NCBI RefSeq assembly: GCF_900100155.1
Contig: NZ_FMTP01000001.1
Location: 248,001-312,000, forward strand
From: Ancylobacter rudongensis
Lineage (GTDB): Bacteria; Pseudomonadota; Alphaproteobacteria; Rhizobiales; Xanthobacteraceae
DNA length: 64,000 nt
Direction: 5' to 3'
The position numbers and the translations under genes are program-made. Positions 36,238 through 47,883 of the stretch are shown here, in pieces; positions within the stretch are counted from its first letter, which is position 1, and every line of letters starts with the position of its first letter. Under the pieces are notes generated by a model. It was not told the DNA's origin and did not search any database. It worked only from the letters and a program-made list of their open reading frames with translations.

Positions 36238-39200
36238 ATGTCTGGCGTTGGCACGGCGAGGCAAAACCCCATGGCGGCGGAGCAGAAGATCGTTCGCGTT
36301 CGGCGCCGCTATAATCAGTGGGTCGTCAACGAGACGCTTGAGGATTATGCGCTCCGCTTCACCGCCAAGAGCGCGCGCCGCTGGTCGGCGCTGCGGGTCG
36401 CCAACACCGCGCTCGGCGCCGTGTCGTTCCTCGCGCTGGAAGCGATCGGCGGGGCGATCACGCTTGCCTATGGCTTCCCCAATGCGGTGGCGGCGATCCT
36501 GGTGGTCTGCGTCGTCATCTTCGCCGCCGGCCTGCCGATCAGCTATTACGCTGCGAAGTTCGGCGTCGATATCGACCTGCTGACGCGCGGCGCCGGCTTC
36601 GGCTATATCGGCTCGACACTCACCTCGCTGATCTACGCCTCCTTCACCTATCTGTTCTTCGCCATCGAGGCGGCGATCATGGCGCTGGCGCTGGAGATGT
36701 GCTTCGGCGTGCCGCTGATGGTGGGCTATTTCATCAGCGCGCTGGTGGTGATCCCGCTGGTCACGCACGGCATCACCTTCATCAGCCGATTCCAGCTCTG
36801 GACCCAGCCGGTCTGGCTGGTGCTGAACATCATTCCCTTCATCTTCATCTTCACGCTCTACGACGCGCCGCTGGCCGGCTGGACCTCCTACACCGGCCGT
36901 TTCGGCGCCCCGGATGGCTCGTTCGACCTGGTGCTGTTCGGCACCGCGACCACGGTGGTGTTCGCGCTGATCGCGCAGATCGGCGAGCAGGTGGACTTTC
37001 TCCGCTTCCTGCCGCGCCGGGCGCCCGGCCGCACCGAGACCCGGCGCAACGTGCTGTGGTGGGTGGCGCTGCTGAGCGCGGGGCCGGGCTGGATCATCCC
37101 CGGCGGCATCAAGATGCTGGCCGGCTCGTTCCTCGCCTATTTCGCCCTCACCCAGGGCATCCCCTTCCTGCACGCCGCCGAGCCGACCCAGATGTACCTG
37201 GTGGCGTTCAGGACGGTGTTCTCGCCGGAGATGGCGCTGGCCTTCACGGGGCTCTTCGTCATTCTGGCGCAGCTCAAGATCAATGTGACCAACGCCTATG
37301 CCGGCTCGATCGCCTGGTCGAACTTCTTCTCCCGCCTGACCCACAGCCATCCCGGCCGGGTGGTGTGGCTGGTGTTCAACGTCACCATCGCGCTGATGCT
37401 GATGGCGCTCGGCATCTACAAGGTGCTGGAGCAGATCCTCGGCCTCTATTCCATCGTCGCGGTGGCCTGGGTGGCGGCGCTGGTGGCCGATCTCGTGGTC
37501 AACAAGCCGATGGGCTGGAGCCCGCCGGGCATCGAGTTCAAGCGGGCGCATCTCTATGACATCAATCCTGTCGGCGTTGGCGCGCTGCTGGCCGGCACGC
37601 TGATCGGCGTCATCGCCTTTGCCGGCTTCTTCGGCTCGACGCTGAAGGTGTTCGCGCCGTTCCTGGCGCTGGTGGTCTCCTTCCTCGCGGCGGCCGGCAT
37701 CGCCTATGCCACCGGCGGGCGCTACTACATCGCGCGGCGCACGGCGAAGAACTGGGAAGCGCGCCATACGCTCAAATGCTGCATTTGCGAGCACAAGTTC
37801 GAGCCGGAGGACATGGCGCACTGCCCGGTCTATGCCGGGCCGATCTGCTCGCTGTGCTGCTCGCTGGATGCGCGCTGCAATGACCGCTGCAAGGAGGATG
37901 CGCGCTTTCCCGAGCAAATTCTGGGCGCGCTGCGTGCCACCCTGCCGGGCTGGATGGTTGCGCAGCTCAATTCCCGGCTCGGCCATTATATCGGCGTCAT
38001 GGCGCTGCTGGCGATCGTCATTGGCGGCATATTGGGCGTCATCTATTTCCAGTCGACCTTCGCTCCGCCCGACCAGACCGAGACGGTCGGCAATGTGCTG
38101 TTCACGCTCTATTTCATCCTGCTGATCATCGCCGGCGTCGCCGCCTGGCTGTTCGTGCTGGCACAGGAGAGCCGGCGCGTGGCGCAGGAGGAGAGCAACC
38201 GCCAGACCGCGCTACTGATGCGCGAGATCGAGGCGCATAAGCGCACCGACGCCAAGCTGCAGAAGGCCAAGGAAGCCGCCGAGGCCGCCAACCTCGCCAA
38301 GAGCCGCTATGTCGTCGGCATCAGCCACGAACTGCGCACCCCGCTCAACGCGATCCTCGGCTATGCCCAGCTGCTGGAGCGCGATGTCGCCATTCCCCCG
38401 CACCGGCGCGACGCCATCCGCGTGGTGCGCCGCTCGGCCGAGCATCTGTCCGGCCTGATCGACGGGCTGCTCGACATTTCGAAGATCGAGGCCGGCCGGC
38501 TCTATCTCACCCGCGACGAGGTGCGGATCGGCGAGTTCCTCGACCAGCTGGTCGATATGTTCCGGCTGCAGGCCACCGCCAAGGGGATCGATTTCGTCTA
38601 TGTCCGGCCCGATCGGCTGCCCGGAACCGTGTTCACCGACGAGAAGCGGTTGCGGCAGATCCTCATCAACCTGCTGTCCAACGCCATCAAGTTCACCGAG
38701 CGCGGCCGGGTGGCGCTACGCGTTTCCTATCGCAACCAGGTGGCGGAGTTCGAGATCGAGGACAGCGGCATCGGCATTCCCGCCGCCGACCACAAGCGCA
38801 TCTTCGAGCCGTTCGAGCGCGGGGAGCGGGCCGGCACCTATTCCACCGCCGGCATCGGCCTCGGCCTGACCATCACCAAGCTGCTCACCGAGATCATGGG
38901 CGGGGAAATCTCGCTGAAATCGGTGCCAGGGGAGGGCAGCGTCTTCCGCGTCAAGATGATGCTGTCGGAAGTGACCAATCCCTCGCGCCTCGGCCCGATC
39001 CAGCACCGGCACATCGCCGGCTATACCGGCCCGCGCCGCACCGTGCTGGTGGCCGATGACGATGTCGCCCATCGCGACCTGATGCACGAATTGCTGGTGC
39101 CGCTCGGCTTCACCGTGCTCGCCGCCGCGGACGGCGTGCAGGCGCTCGACATGGTGCGCGAATGGGAGCCGGACATGCTGCTGCTCGACATCGCCATGCC

Positions 39201-39660
39201 CGGCCTCAATGGCTGGGAGGTGGTGCGCCAGCTTCGCGACGAGGGCTTCGGGCGGCTGCGCATCATCATGATCTCCGCCAATGCCGGGGAGATTCTCGGC
39301 GACGGCCTCGCCCAGAATGACGACCATCTGGTCAAGCCGGTGCATCTGCGCACGCTGCTGGAGAAGATGGCGGCGCTGCTCGACCTCGAATGGGTGGGCG
39401 ACGGCGAACTCGCCGCCCTTGCCGCCGGCGAGGCGAGCAAGCCCGGCGACTTGCGGGCGCCGGCCGGCGTGCATCTCGACGACCTGATGAAGCTGGGGGA
39501 GATCGGCTATGTGCGCGGCATCCAGGCCAAGCTTAAGGAAATCGAAGGCGCCTCGCCCGACAACCGTGCCTTCGTCGCCCATATGCGCGACCTGATGGAT
39601 ACGTTCGACCTCAAACAATACATGGCCGTGCTGGAGGCGTTGCGCAGCAATGATGCATAG
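36238..39660 (+). CDS. NCS1 permease-hybrid histidine kinase fusion
   Basis: An 1140-residue inner-membrane protein. Residues about 20-500 are an NCS1-type cytosine/purine permease with about 12 helices ('TALGAVSFLALEAIGGAITL', 'GLPISYYAAKFGVDIDLLTR', 'GLFVILAQLKINVTNAYAGS'). Residues 514-551 hold nine cysteines (CCICEHKF..., CSLCCSLDARCNDRC), a likely metal-binding module. Two more helices (about 580-645) and a coiled coil lead to HisKA ('GISHELRTPLNAILGYAQLL', His697), HATPase ('NLLSNAIKFTERG', 'DSGIGIP', 'GIGLGLTITKLLTEIMGG') and a receiver with Asp984 ('LLLDIAMPGLNGWE'). It overlaps the response-regulator gene and diverges from urtABCDE-fmdAB. The start could also be 36271. A transporter-derived sensor for an amide, urea or nucleobase is inferred. 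Confidence 0.93.
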   Translation: MSGVGTARQNPMAAEQKIVRVRRRYNQWVVNETLEDYALRFTAKSARRWSALRVANTALGAVSFLALEAIGGAITLAYGFPNAVAAILVVCVVIFAAGLPISYYAAKFGVDIDLLTRGAGFGYIGSTLTSLIYASFTYLFFAIEAAIMALALEMCFGVPLMVGYFISALVVIPLVTHGITFISRFQLWTQPVWLVLNIIPFIFIFTLYDAPLAGWTSYTGRFGAPDGSFDLVLFGTATTVVFALIAQIGEQVDFLRFLPRRAPGRTETRRNVLWWVALLSAGPGWIIPGGIKMLAGSFLAYFALTQGIPFLHAAEPTQMYLVAFRTVFSPEMALAFTGLFVILAQLKINVTNAYAGSIAWSNFFSRLTHSHPGRVVWLVFNVTIALMLMALGIYKVLEQILGLYSIVAVAWVAALVADLVVNKPMGWSPPGIEFKRAHLYDINPVGVGALLAGTLIGVIAFAGFFGSTLKVFAPFLALVVSFLAAAGIAYATGGRYYIARRTAKNWEARHTLKCCICEHKFEPEDMAHCPVYAGPICSLCCSLDARCNDRCKEDARFPEQILGALRATLPGWMVAQLNSRLGHYIGVMALLAIVIGGILGVIYFQSTFAPPDQTETVGNVLFTLYFILLIIAGVAAWLFVLAQESRRVAQEESNRQTALLMREIEAHKRTDAKLQKAKEAAEAANLAKSRYVVGISHELRTPLNAILGYAQLLERDVAIPPHRRDAIRVVRRSAEHLSGLIDGLLDISKIEAGRLYLTRDEVRIGEFLDQLVDMFRLQATAKGIDFVYVRPDRLPGTVFTDEKRLRQILINLLSNAIKFTERGRVALRVSYRNQVAEFEIEDSGIGIPAADHKRIFEPFERGERAGTYSTAGIGLGLTITKLLTEIMGGEISLKSVPGEGSVFRVKMMLSEVTNPSRLGPIQHRHIAGYTGPRRTVLVADDDVAHRDLMHELLVPLGFTVLAAADGVQALDMVREWEPDMLLLDIAMPGLNGWEVVRQLRDEGFGRLRIIMISANAGEILGDGLAQNDDHLVKPVHLRTLLEKMAALLDLEWVGDGELAALAAGEASKPGDLRAPAGVHLDDLMKLGEIGYVRGIQAKLKEIEGASPDNRAFVAHMRDLMDTFDLKQYMAVLEALRSNDA

Positions 39661-40582
39661 CGTGGAACGCCGAGACATCGTCCTGGTGGTGGACGATTCG
39701 CCGGAGACGCTCAGTCTCCTCACCGACGCGCTGGAAGCGGCCGGCGCCACCGTGCTGGTGGCGACCGAGGGCGCCAACGCGCTGGCGCTGGTCGAGCGCA
39801 TCACCCCCGACGTCGTGCTGATGGACGCGGTGATGCCGGGGATGGACGGCTTCGAGACTTGCCGCCGGCTCAAGCGCAACAAATCGGTGGCGCATGTGCC
39901 CGTCATCTTCATGACCGGGCTGTCCGAGACCGAGCAGATCGTGAAGGGGCTGGAGGCGGGCGGGGTCGACTATGTGACCAAGCCGATCTCGCCGGACGAG
40001 CTGATCGCCCGCATCCGCGTCCATCTGGCCAATGCCCGCCAGACCCACAGTGCCCGCGCCGCGCTGGACGCCGCCGGGCGCTATCTGCTCTCGGCCAACC
40101 GGGCGGGCCGGGTGCTGTGGAGTACGCCGCAGGCCACCGCCTTGCTGACCGCCATCAGCATCTCGCCGGCCGGCGACAGCTTCACACTGCCGGAGACCGT
40201 GCGGCGCTGGCTGGAGGGCCGCAAGGCCGAGGGCGCCGCCGTCGAGCCGGAGGCGATCGAGGTGGTGATCGAGGGCTCGGCGCGTCGGCTGAAGCTGTCC
40301 TATGTCGGGCAGATCGGCCCGGAGGAGCTGCTGCTGCGCATCGTCGAGGATTCCGGCATTCCGCCCGAGCAGGTGCTGAAGACCAAGCTGGGCCTCACCT
40401 TGCGCGAATCCGAGGTGCTGGTCTGGCTGGCGCGCGGCAAGGCCAATCGCGACATTGGCGAGATTCTCGGGCTGTCGCCGCGCACGGTGAACAAGCACCT
40501 GGAGCAGATCTACGCCAAGATCGGGGTCGAGAACCGGGCGGCGGCCACAGCTCTCGCCGTCACCGCGCTGACGCCGCGCTAA
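39650..40582 (+). CDS. LuxR-type response regulator
   Basis: A 310-residue protein with an N-terminal receiver ('DIVLVVDDSPETLSLL', phospho-acceptor Asp59 in 'VVLMDAVMPGMDGFE', 'YVTKPI' lysine), a middle region of about 110 residues without a clear family, and a C-terminal LuxR/FixJ HTH ('LTLRESEVLVWLARGKANRD', 'LSPRTVNKHLEQIYAKIGV'). It overlaps the sensor-kinase stop by 11 bases, so the two are coupled and form a two-component pair. Likely targets are the divergent urt-fmd promoter and perhaps its own. Confidence 0.94.
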   Translation: MMHSVERRDIVLVVDDSPETLSLLTDALEAAGATVLVATEGANALALVERITPDVVLMDAVMPGMDGFETCRRLKRNKSVAHVPVIFMTGLSETEQIVKGLEAGGVDYVTKPISPDELIARIRVHLANARQTHSARAALDAAGRYLLSANRAGRVLWSTPQATALLTAISISPAGDSFTLPETVRRWLEGRKAEGAAVEPEAIEVVIEGSARRLKLSYVGQIGPEELLLRIVEDSGIPPEQVLKTKLGLTLRESEVLVWLARGKANRDIGEILGLSPRTVNKHLEQIYAKIGVENRAAATALAVTALTPR

Positions 40583-40600
40583 ATCGCCCGCCGCGACATC

Positions 40601-41020
40601 TCAGTCGGCCGCACCGAAGGCGAGGGGGGCAAGGCGCTCCAGTTCGTCGTCGGTGAACAGCCGCGAGCGGGTGAGGAAGCGCTGGTCGCGTCCATTCTCC
40701 AGGCTGAACATGCCGCCGCGCCCGGGCACCACATCGATGATGAGCTGGGTATGCTGCCAGTACTCGAACTGCGACGGGCTCATATAGAACGGCGCGCCGC
40801 CGATCTCGCCCATGCGCACGTCGCGATCGCCGACAATGTAGTCGCCCTGTGCGTAGCACATGGGGGACGACCCATCGCAGCAGCCGCCGGACTGGTGGAA
40901 CAGCAGCTTGCCGTGTTCGGCCGTGAGCGTGGCGATAAGGGTCAGCGCCGCCTCGGTGGCGAGGACGCGAGGGATGGATTCGGTCGCCGGCGGTGCCGGT
41001 GCGGCTGTCAGCGTGTCCAT
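40601..41020 (-). CDS. DUF779 family protein
   Basis: A 139-residue protein. 'KLLFHQSGGCCDGSSPMCY' and 'WQHTQLIIDVVPGRGGMFSL' are the DUF779 signature; the Cys pair and nearby residues may bind metal. The family regularly sits beside acetaldehyde-type dehydrogenases, as here, but its role is unknown. GGGAG precedes the ATG. It lies downstream of the dehydrogenase, separated by a repeat element, and is probably cotranscribed. Confidence 0.92.
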   Translation of the reverse strand: MDTLTAAPAPPATESIPRVLATEAALTLIATLTAEHGKLLFHQSGGCCDGSSPMCYAQGDYIVGDRDVRMGEIGGAPFYMSPSQFEYWQHTQLIIDVVPGRGGMFSLENGRDQRFLTRSRLFTDDELERLAPLAFGAAD

Positions 41021-41039
41021 GGAAACTCCCGTGAAAGCT

Positions 41040-41134
41040 CCCTCTCCCCATCGGGGAGAGGGCTGGGGTGAGGGGCGTTTGGGCTACCCCTCACCGACCC
41101 GCTTCGCGGGCCACCCCTCCCCGATGGGGAGAGG
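41040..41134. repeat. Intergenic repeat of paired palindromes
   Basis: Begins with the palindrome CCTCTCCCCATCGGGGAGAGG and ends with CCCCGATGGGGAGAGG; the central part has CCCGCTTCGCGGG. The two ends are also complementary to each other. This REP-like element separates the aldehyde dehydrogenase from the DUF779 gene. A related core occurs inside uvrC at 4021-4085. Confidence 0.75.
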
Positions 41135-41153
41135 AAAGCTCATGCCGGCTCGC

Positions 41154-42671
<1,518 letters not shown>

Positions 42672-42701
42672 TGGATCCTCCCAGACTGGGACACTCAATA
42701 T

Positions 42702-42717
42702 TGCAGCGGCCGTGCCA
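42702..42717 (-). promoter_or_regulatory. Sigma-54 (-24/-12) promoter of the aldehyde dehydrogenase
   Basis: On the minus strand TGGCACG, four bases, CTGCA. The consensus is TGGCACG-N4-TTGCW, so only one defined position differs. It is placed to give a short leader before the ATG at 42671, and the divergent gene encodes a sigma-54 activator. Confidence 0.8.
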
Positions 42718-42868
42718 GACGCGTTCCGCAGTGCAAAAAATCGTTGTTGCGGCACGGCAAAGGATTGGAATTGCTCGGATCGGCGATGTACTCGCGTAGG
42801 GTTGAGGATGATACCGATGGACGCGGGCTGAAAACTTGGTGCAGACTGTCGGAAAGAACAACAAGACC

Positions 42869-42884
42869 TGCGACATGTGTGGCA
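42869..42884. promoter_or_regulatory. Candidate activator-binding dyad in the dehydrogenase/activator intergenic region
   Basis: TGCGACA and TGTGGCA form an inverted repeat with 2-base spacer (6 of 7 pairs), about 160 bases upstream of the sigma-54 promoter, a usual distance for an enhancer. Weak by itself. Confidence 0.3.
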
Positions 42885-42909
42885 TTTTGCAACGCTCCGG
42901 GAGGATCGC

Positions 42910-44751
<1,842 letters not shown>

Positions 44752-44763
44752 GCCGATACCAAG

Positions 44764-44788
44764 GGAACTCGCAACGATCCGGCCCGTT
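44764..44788 (+). promoter_or_regulatory. EcfG-type general stress promoter
   Basis: GGAAC-N16-CGTT, a full match to the alphaproteobacterial EcfG consensus, 31 bases before the start codon of the 85-aa gene at 44819. Confidence 0.75.
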
Positions 44789-44818
44789 ACCTCCTGACAT
44801 ATCCATGGAGGCCGCCCG

Positions 44819-45076
44819 ATGGTTCTTGATCCCCGCAAGCTCGACCAGAACCCCGTCGTCGTCGATCCCGCCAATGTCGACGCCGTGCTCGAAGACCGGA
44901 CCACGGCGGTGTCCGACCCGATGAAGCCGCCGCTGGGCGAGGTCGACAACGACAATCACCCGACCGATGGCGAGCCCGCTGCCCGCGACGGCGGACGCTT
45001 CGCACCTGACACCGTGAAGACGGTCGACGGTTCGCTCGACGGCACGCCGAAGAAGCCGGACGACCCGCGCCGCTGA
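44819..45076 (+). CDS. Small acidic hypothetical protein, probably stress induced
   Basis: An 85-residue, highly polar protein rich in Asp, Pro and Lys with no hydrophobic segment; probably disordered ('DNDNHPTDGEPAARDGG'). No family recognised. GGAGG lies nine bases before the ATG, and a perfect EcfG-type promoter is upstream, so it is likely part of the general stress regulon. It is convergent with the pha operon, 17 bases from phaG. Confidence 0.75.
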   Translation: MVLDPRKLDQNPVVVDPANVDAVLEDRTTAVSDPMKPPLGEVDNDNHPTDGEPAARDGGRFAPDTVKTVDGSLDGTPKKPDDPRR

Positions 45077-45093
45077 CGCGGGTGGGCCAGCGC

Positions 45094-45453
45094 TCACAGC
45101 TCGGTCGGCGGCGGGTCCTTCTTGGGCGCGGCGTCGTTGCCTTCCACCCGGTCGCGATAGAGCGAGGCGCTGGCCAGCAGCATCAGCGTGACCGGGGTGG
45201 TGATGGTGACGAACAGGCCGATCAGCACCTCATGCACCAGCGGCCGGCCCTGCAGCACCGAGAAGCAGATCATCGAGGCAACGAGAATAAGTCCGGTGCC
45301 CAGCGTGGCGCCGAGTGAGGGGGCGTGCAGCCGGGCATAGAAATCCGGCAGCCGCCACAGGCCGATCGAGCCGAGCAGAGTCACCAGCGCGCCGGCCACC
45401 AGGAAGAACGAAACGAGGATGGCCGCCCAGAGCGGCAGGTCGGGGGCGCTCAT
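45094..45453 (-). CDS. phaG: Monovalent cation/proton antiporter subunit PhaG (MrpG)
   Basis: A 119-residue membrane protein with three helices; 'GSIGLWRLPDFYARLHAPSL' and 'TTPVTLMLLASASLYRDRV' are MrpG/PhaG hallmarks. Last gene of the six-gene operon; its ATG overlaps the phaF stop by four bases. A polar Pro-rich tail closes the protein. Confidence 0.93.
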   Translation of the reverse strand: MSAPDLPLWAAILVSFFLVAGALVTLLGSIGLWRLPDFYARLHAPSLGATLGTGLILVASMICFSVLQGRPLVHEVLIGLFVTITTPVTLMLLASASLYRDRVEGNDAAPKKDPPPTEL

Positions 45454-45731
45454 TCGATCACCTCGCCGCGCATCAGGAACTTCGCCAGCGCCACCGTGCC
45501 GACGAAGCCGAGCAGGCCGATGACCAGCGCCGCCTCGAAATAGAGCGTGGCGCCGCTGCGTATGCCCAGCGTGACGAGCAGCAGCATGGCGTTCACATAG
45601 AAGGTGTCGAGGCCGATGATGCGGTCCTGCGCGCGGGGACCGCGCATGAAGCGCAGCACCGCGCAGGCCATGGCGAGCGTGAGCAGCACCTGCGCCAGGG
45701 TGATCGACCAGCCGAGGATGGCGACGCTCAT
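45450..45731 (-). CDS. phaF: Monovalent cation/proton antiporter subunit PhaF (MrpF)
   Basis: A 93-residue membrane protein with three helices. 'FMRGPRAQDRIIGLDTFYVN' is the characteristic MrpF loop, followed by 'ALVIGLLGFVGTVALAKFLM'. It overlaps phaE and phaG by four bases at each end. Confidence 0.93.
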   Translation of the reverse strand: MSVAILGWSITLAQVLLTLAMACAVLRFMRGPRAQDRIIGLDTFYVNAMLLLVTLGIRSGATLYFEAALVIGLLGFVGTVALAKFLMRGEVIE

Positions 45732-46225
45732 TCAAAGATCTCCATCAGCAGGCTCTCATAGCGCTCCTTGATGGTCCGCACCCAGTACCTGTCGTCCACG
45801 AGGTCGAGCACATGCAGCATCAGCACGCGCCGCGAGGGGTCGTAGCGCACCCATTGCGTGCCGGGCGTGCAGGTGAGGATGATGGCCAGAACGGCGAGCC
45901 CATAGGGGCTGGTGAGGTCGAGCCGCAGGCTCATGAAGCCGGAATGGGTGCGCCGGTCCTCACTGCCAAGGATGATGCTGCCGACCGCGAGGTTGGAGCG
46001 GAACACGTCGACGAAGACCCGCCCGGCCAGGCGCGCCACCGCGCCGGGACGGCGCAGCCGGGCCGCCGGCGGGTCCAGCGCCACCATCGCCCAGCAGCCG
46101 CCGAAAGCGACGACCGACCCGAGCAGGATCTGCCCCGCCGACAGGCTCTGGGTCATCAGCAGCCACATGCCGAGAAGCGCCAGGAACAGCAGCGGGTAGG
46201 GCAGAACGCGCCTGAGCCGGCTCAT
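45728..46225 (-). CDS. phaE: Monovalent cation/proton antiporter subunit PhaE (MrpE)
   Basis: A 165-residue membrane protein. 'RVFVDVFRSNLAVGSIILGS' and 'LTCTPGTQWVRYDPSRRVLM' followed by 'LHVLDLVDD' fit MrpE/PhaE. It needs the other Pha subunits for assembly. Four-base overlaps with phaD and phaF. Confidence 0.92.
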   Translation of the reverse strand: MSRLRRVLPYPLLFLALLGMWLLMTQSLSAGQILLGSVVAFGGCWAMVALDPPAARLRRPGAVARLAGRVFVDVFRSNLAVGSIILGSEDRRTHSGFMSLRLDLTSPYGLAVLAIILTCTPGTQWVRYDPSRRVLMLHVLDLVDDRYWVRTIKERYESLLMEIFE

Positions 46226-47883
46226 GGCGGACCTCCCGCAGGGCCGTGCCCGCTGGCGCGCGGATCGCTCGCGACATGGCCGGCAGGCCGGTCGCCGAGC
46301 ACATCGCGGGCATATTCGCTCGGCCAGTAGAGGATCTGGGCGGTCGCCTCCATGTAGCGCATGACCGGACCGCCCGCGAAGGTCATCGCCGCGCACAGGA
46401 ACAGCAGCGCCCCGACCGGGATCGCCTCAATGGCGCGCACCCGCGGAATATCCGTCTCCGCCGGCACCCAGAGGGTACGGATGCCGTTGCGGGTCATGGC
46501 GATGAGGGTGGCAAGGCCCGACAGCATCAGCAGCGCGACGAAGGACCAGTGGGCGAGGGGGATGTCGCCGGCCTCGTTCAGCAGCGCCGACAGCATGGCG
46601 AATTTGGCGATGAAGCCGGAGAGCGGCGGCAGGCCGGCGAGCAGCGCCGTGGAGGCCAGGAAGGCGCCGCCGAGCACGGCAATAGTGGCGGGAATGGCGA
46701 CGCCCACCTCCTCGTCCTCGTCCTCGATGTCCTCCTCCGGGTCGCCGAAGATTTCCAGCGTGACGGCGAGCACGTCGGCGCCGGCCGCCTGGCCGCGCTC
46801 GATCAGTTCGACCAGCAGGAAATAGGCGCTGATCGCCAGGGTGGAGGTGACAAGATAATAGAGCGCGCCTGATATCACCGCGCTGTTGCCGGTGCCGATG
46901 GCGGCGAGCAGTGTGCCGGAGGAGATCAGCACCGAATAGCCGCCCAGACGCTGCATCGATTGCGAGGCCAGCACGCCGAGCCCGCCGAACAGGATGGTGG
47001 CCATGCCGCCATAATACAGCCAGAGCGCGCCGAACTCCTCCGAGGCGCCCGCCTCGTCGCCGAAGCACAGCAGGAACAGCCGCAGGATCACATAGATGCC
47101 GACCTTGGTCATGATTGCGAACATGGCCGCGATCGGCGCGCAGGCGGCGGCATAGGTGGTCGGCAGCCAGAAGCTGAGCGGCCACATGCCGGCCTTCACC
47201 AGGAAGGCGATGCCGAGCACCGCCGCGCCCGCCTCCATCAGCGTGCGCGACTCCGGCGCCAGGGTCGGCACGATCCGGCTGAGATCGGCCATGTTGAGCG
47301 TGCCGGTGACGCCATAGATCACCGCCACGCCGATGAGGAACAGCGAGGAGGCAACGAGGTTGATCGGGATGTAGTGCAGCCCGGCCCGCACCCGCGCGGT
47401 GCCCGAGCCGTGCAGCACCAGCCCGTAGGAGGCGGCGAGCAGGATCTCGAAGAACACGAACAGGTTGAACAGGTCGCCGGTGAGGAAGGCGCCGTTGAGG
47501 CCGGTCAGCAGCAGCAGGAACAGCGTGTAGAAGCGCGGTCCCGCCTTGTGCCAGCGCGCCATGGCGAAGAGCAGCGTGGCGCAGCCCAGCACGGAGGTGA
47601 GCAGCAGCATCAGCGCCGCCAGCCGGTCCACCACCAGCACGATGCCGAAGGGCGGCGGCCAGTTGCCCAAGGGGTAGACGATCATGGTCGACCAGCGGTC
47701 GCCATTGGGTAGGCCGACCAGCACCACCAGCGTCACCGCGATGGCCAGCAGCGCGAAGACGGTGGCCAGGCTGAGCGACATCTTCAGCAGGCGGCGGCGC
47801 TCGTCGAACAGCAGCATGAAAGCGCCGACGGCCAGCGGCAGCAGGACCGGCAGAATGGCGAGATGGTCGAGAACCGGGGTCAT
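46222..47883 (-). CDS. phaD: Monovalent cation/proton antiporter subunit PhaD (MrpD)
   Basis: A 553-residue NuoL/M/N-like subunit with about 14 helices. The conserved proton-path residues are in 'LFVFFEILLAASYGLVLHG' (Glu) and 'FLVKAGMWPLSFWLPTTYAA' (Lys). A strongly acidic cytoplasmic loop ('DPEEDIEDEDEEVG') is seen near residue 390. The ATG at 47883 overlaps the phaC stop by four bases; the longer upstream frame is antisense noise in phaC. Confidence 0.95.
   Translation of the reverse strand: MTPVLDHLAILPVLLPLAVGAFMLLFDERRRLLKMSLSLATVFALLAIAVTLVVLVGLPNGDRWSTMIVYPLGNWPPPFGIVLVVDRLAALMLLLTSVLGCATLLFAMARWHKAGPRFYTLFLLLLTGLNGAFLTGDLFNLFVFFEILLAASYGLVLHGSGTARVRAGLHYIPINLVASSLFLIGVAVIYGVTGTLNMADLSRIVPTLAPESRTLMEAGAAVLGIAFLVKAGMWPLSFWLPTTYAAACAPIAAMFAIMTKVGIYVILRLFLLCFGDEAGASEEFGALWLYYGGMATILFGGLGVLASQSMQRLGGYSVLISSGTLLAAIGTGNSAVISGALYYLVTSTLAISAYFLLVELIERGQAAGADVLAVTLEIFGDPEEDIEDEDEEVGVAIPATIAVLGGAFLASTALLAGLPPLSGFIAKFAMLSALLNEAGDIPLAHWSFVALLMLSGLATLIAMTRNGIRTLWVPAETDIPRVRAIEAIPVGALLFLCAAMTFAGGPVMRYMEATAQILYWPSEYARDVLGDRPAGHVASDPRASGHGPAGGPP

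Noticed and set aside
36124..37986. Minus-strand open frame of about 620 codons
   Set aside because: Antisense to the permease part of the sensor kinase; composition is typical of a membrane-protein shadow.
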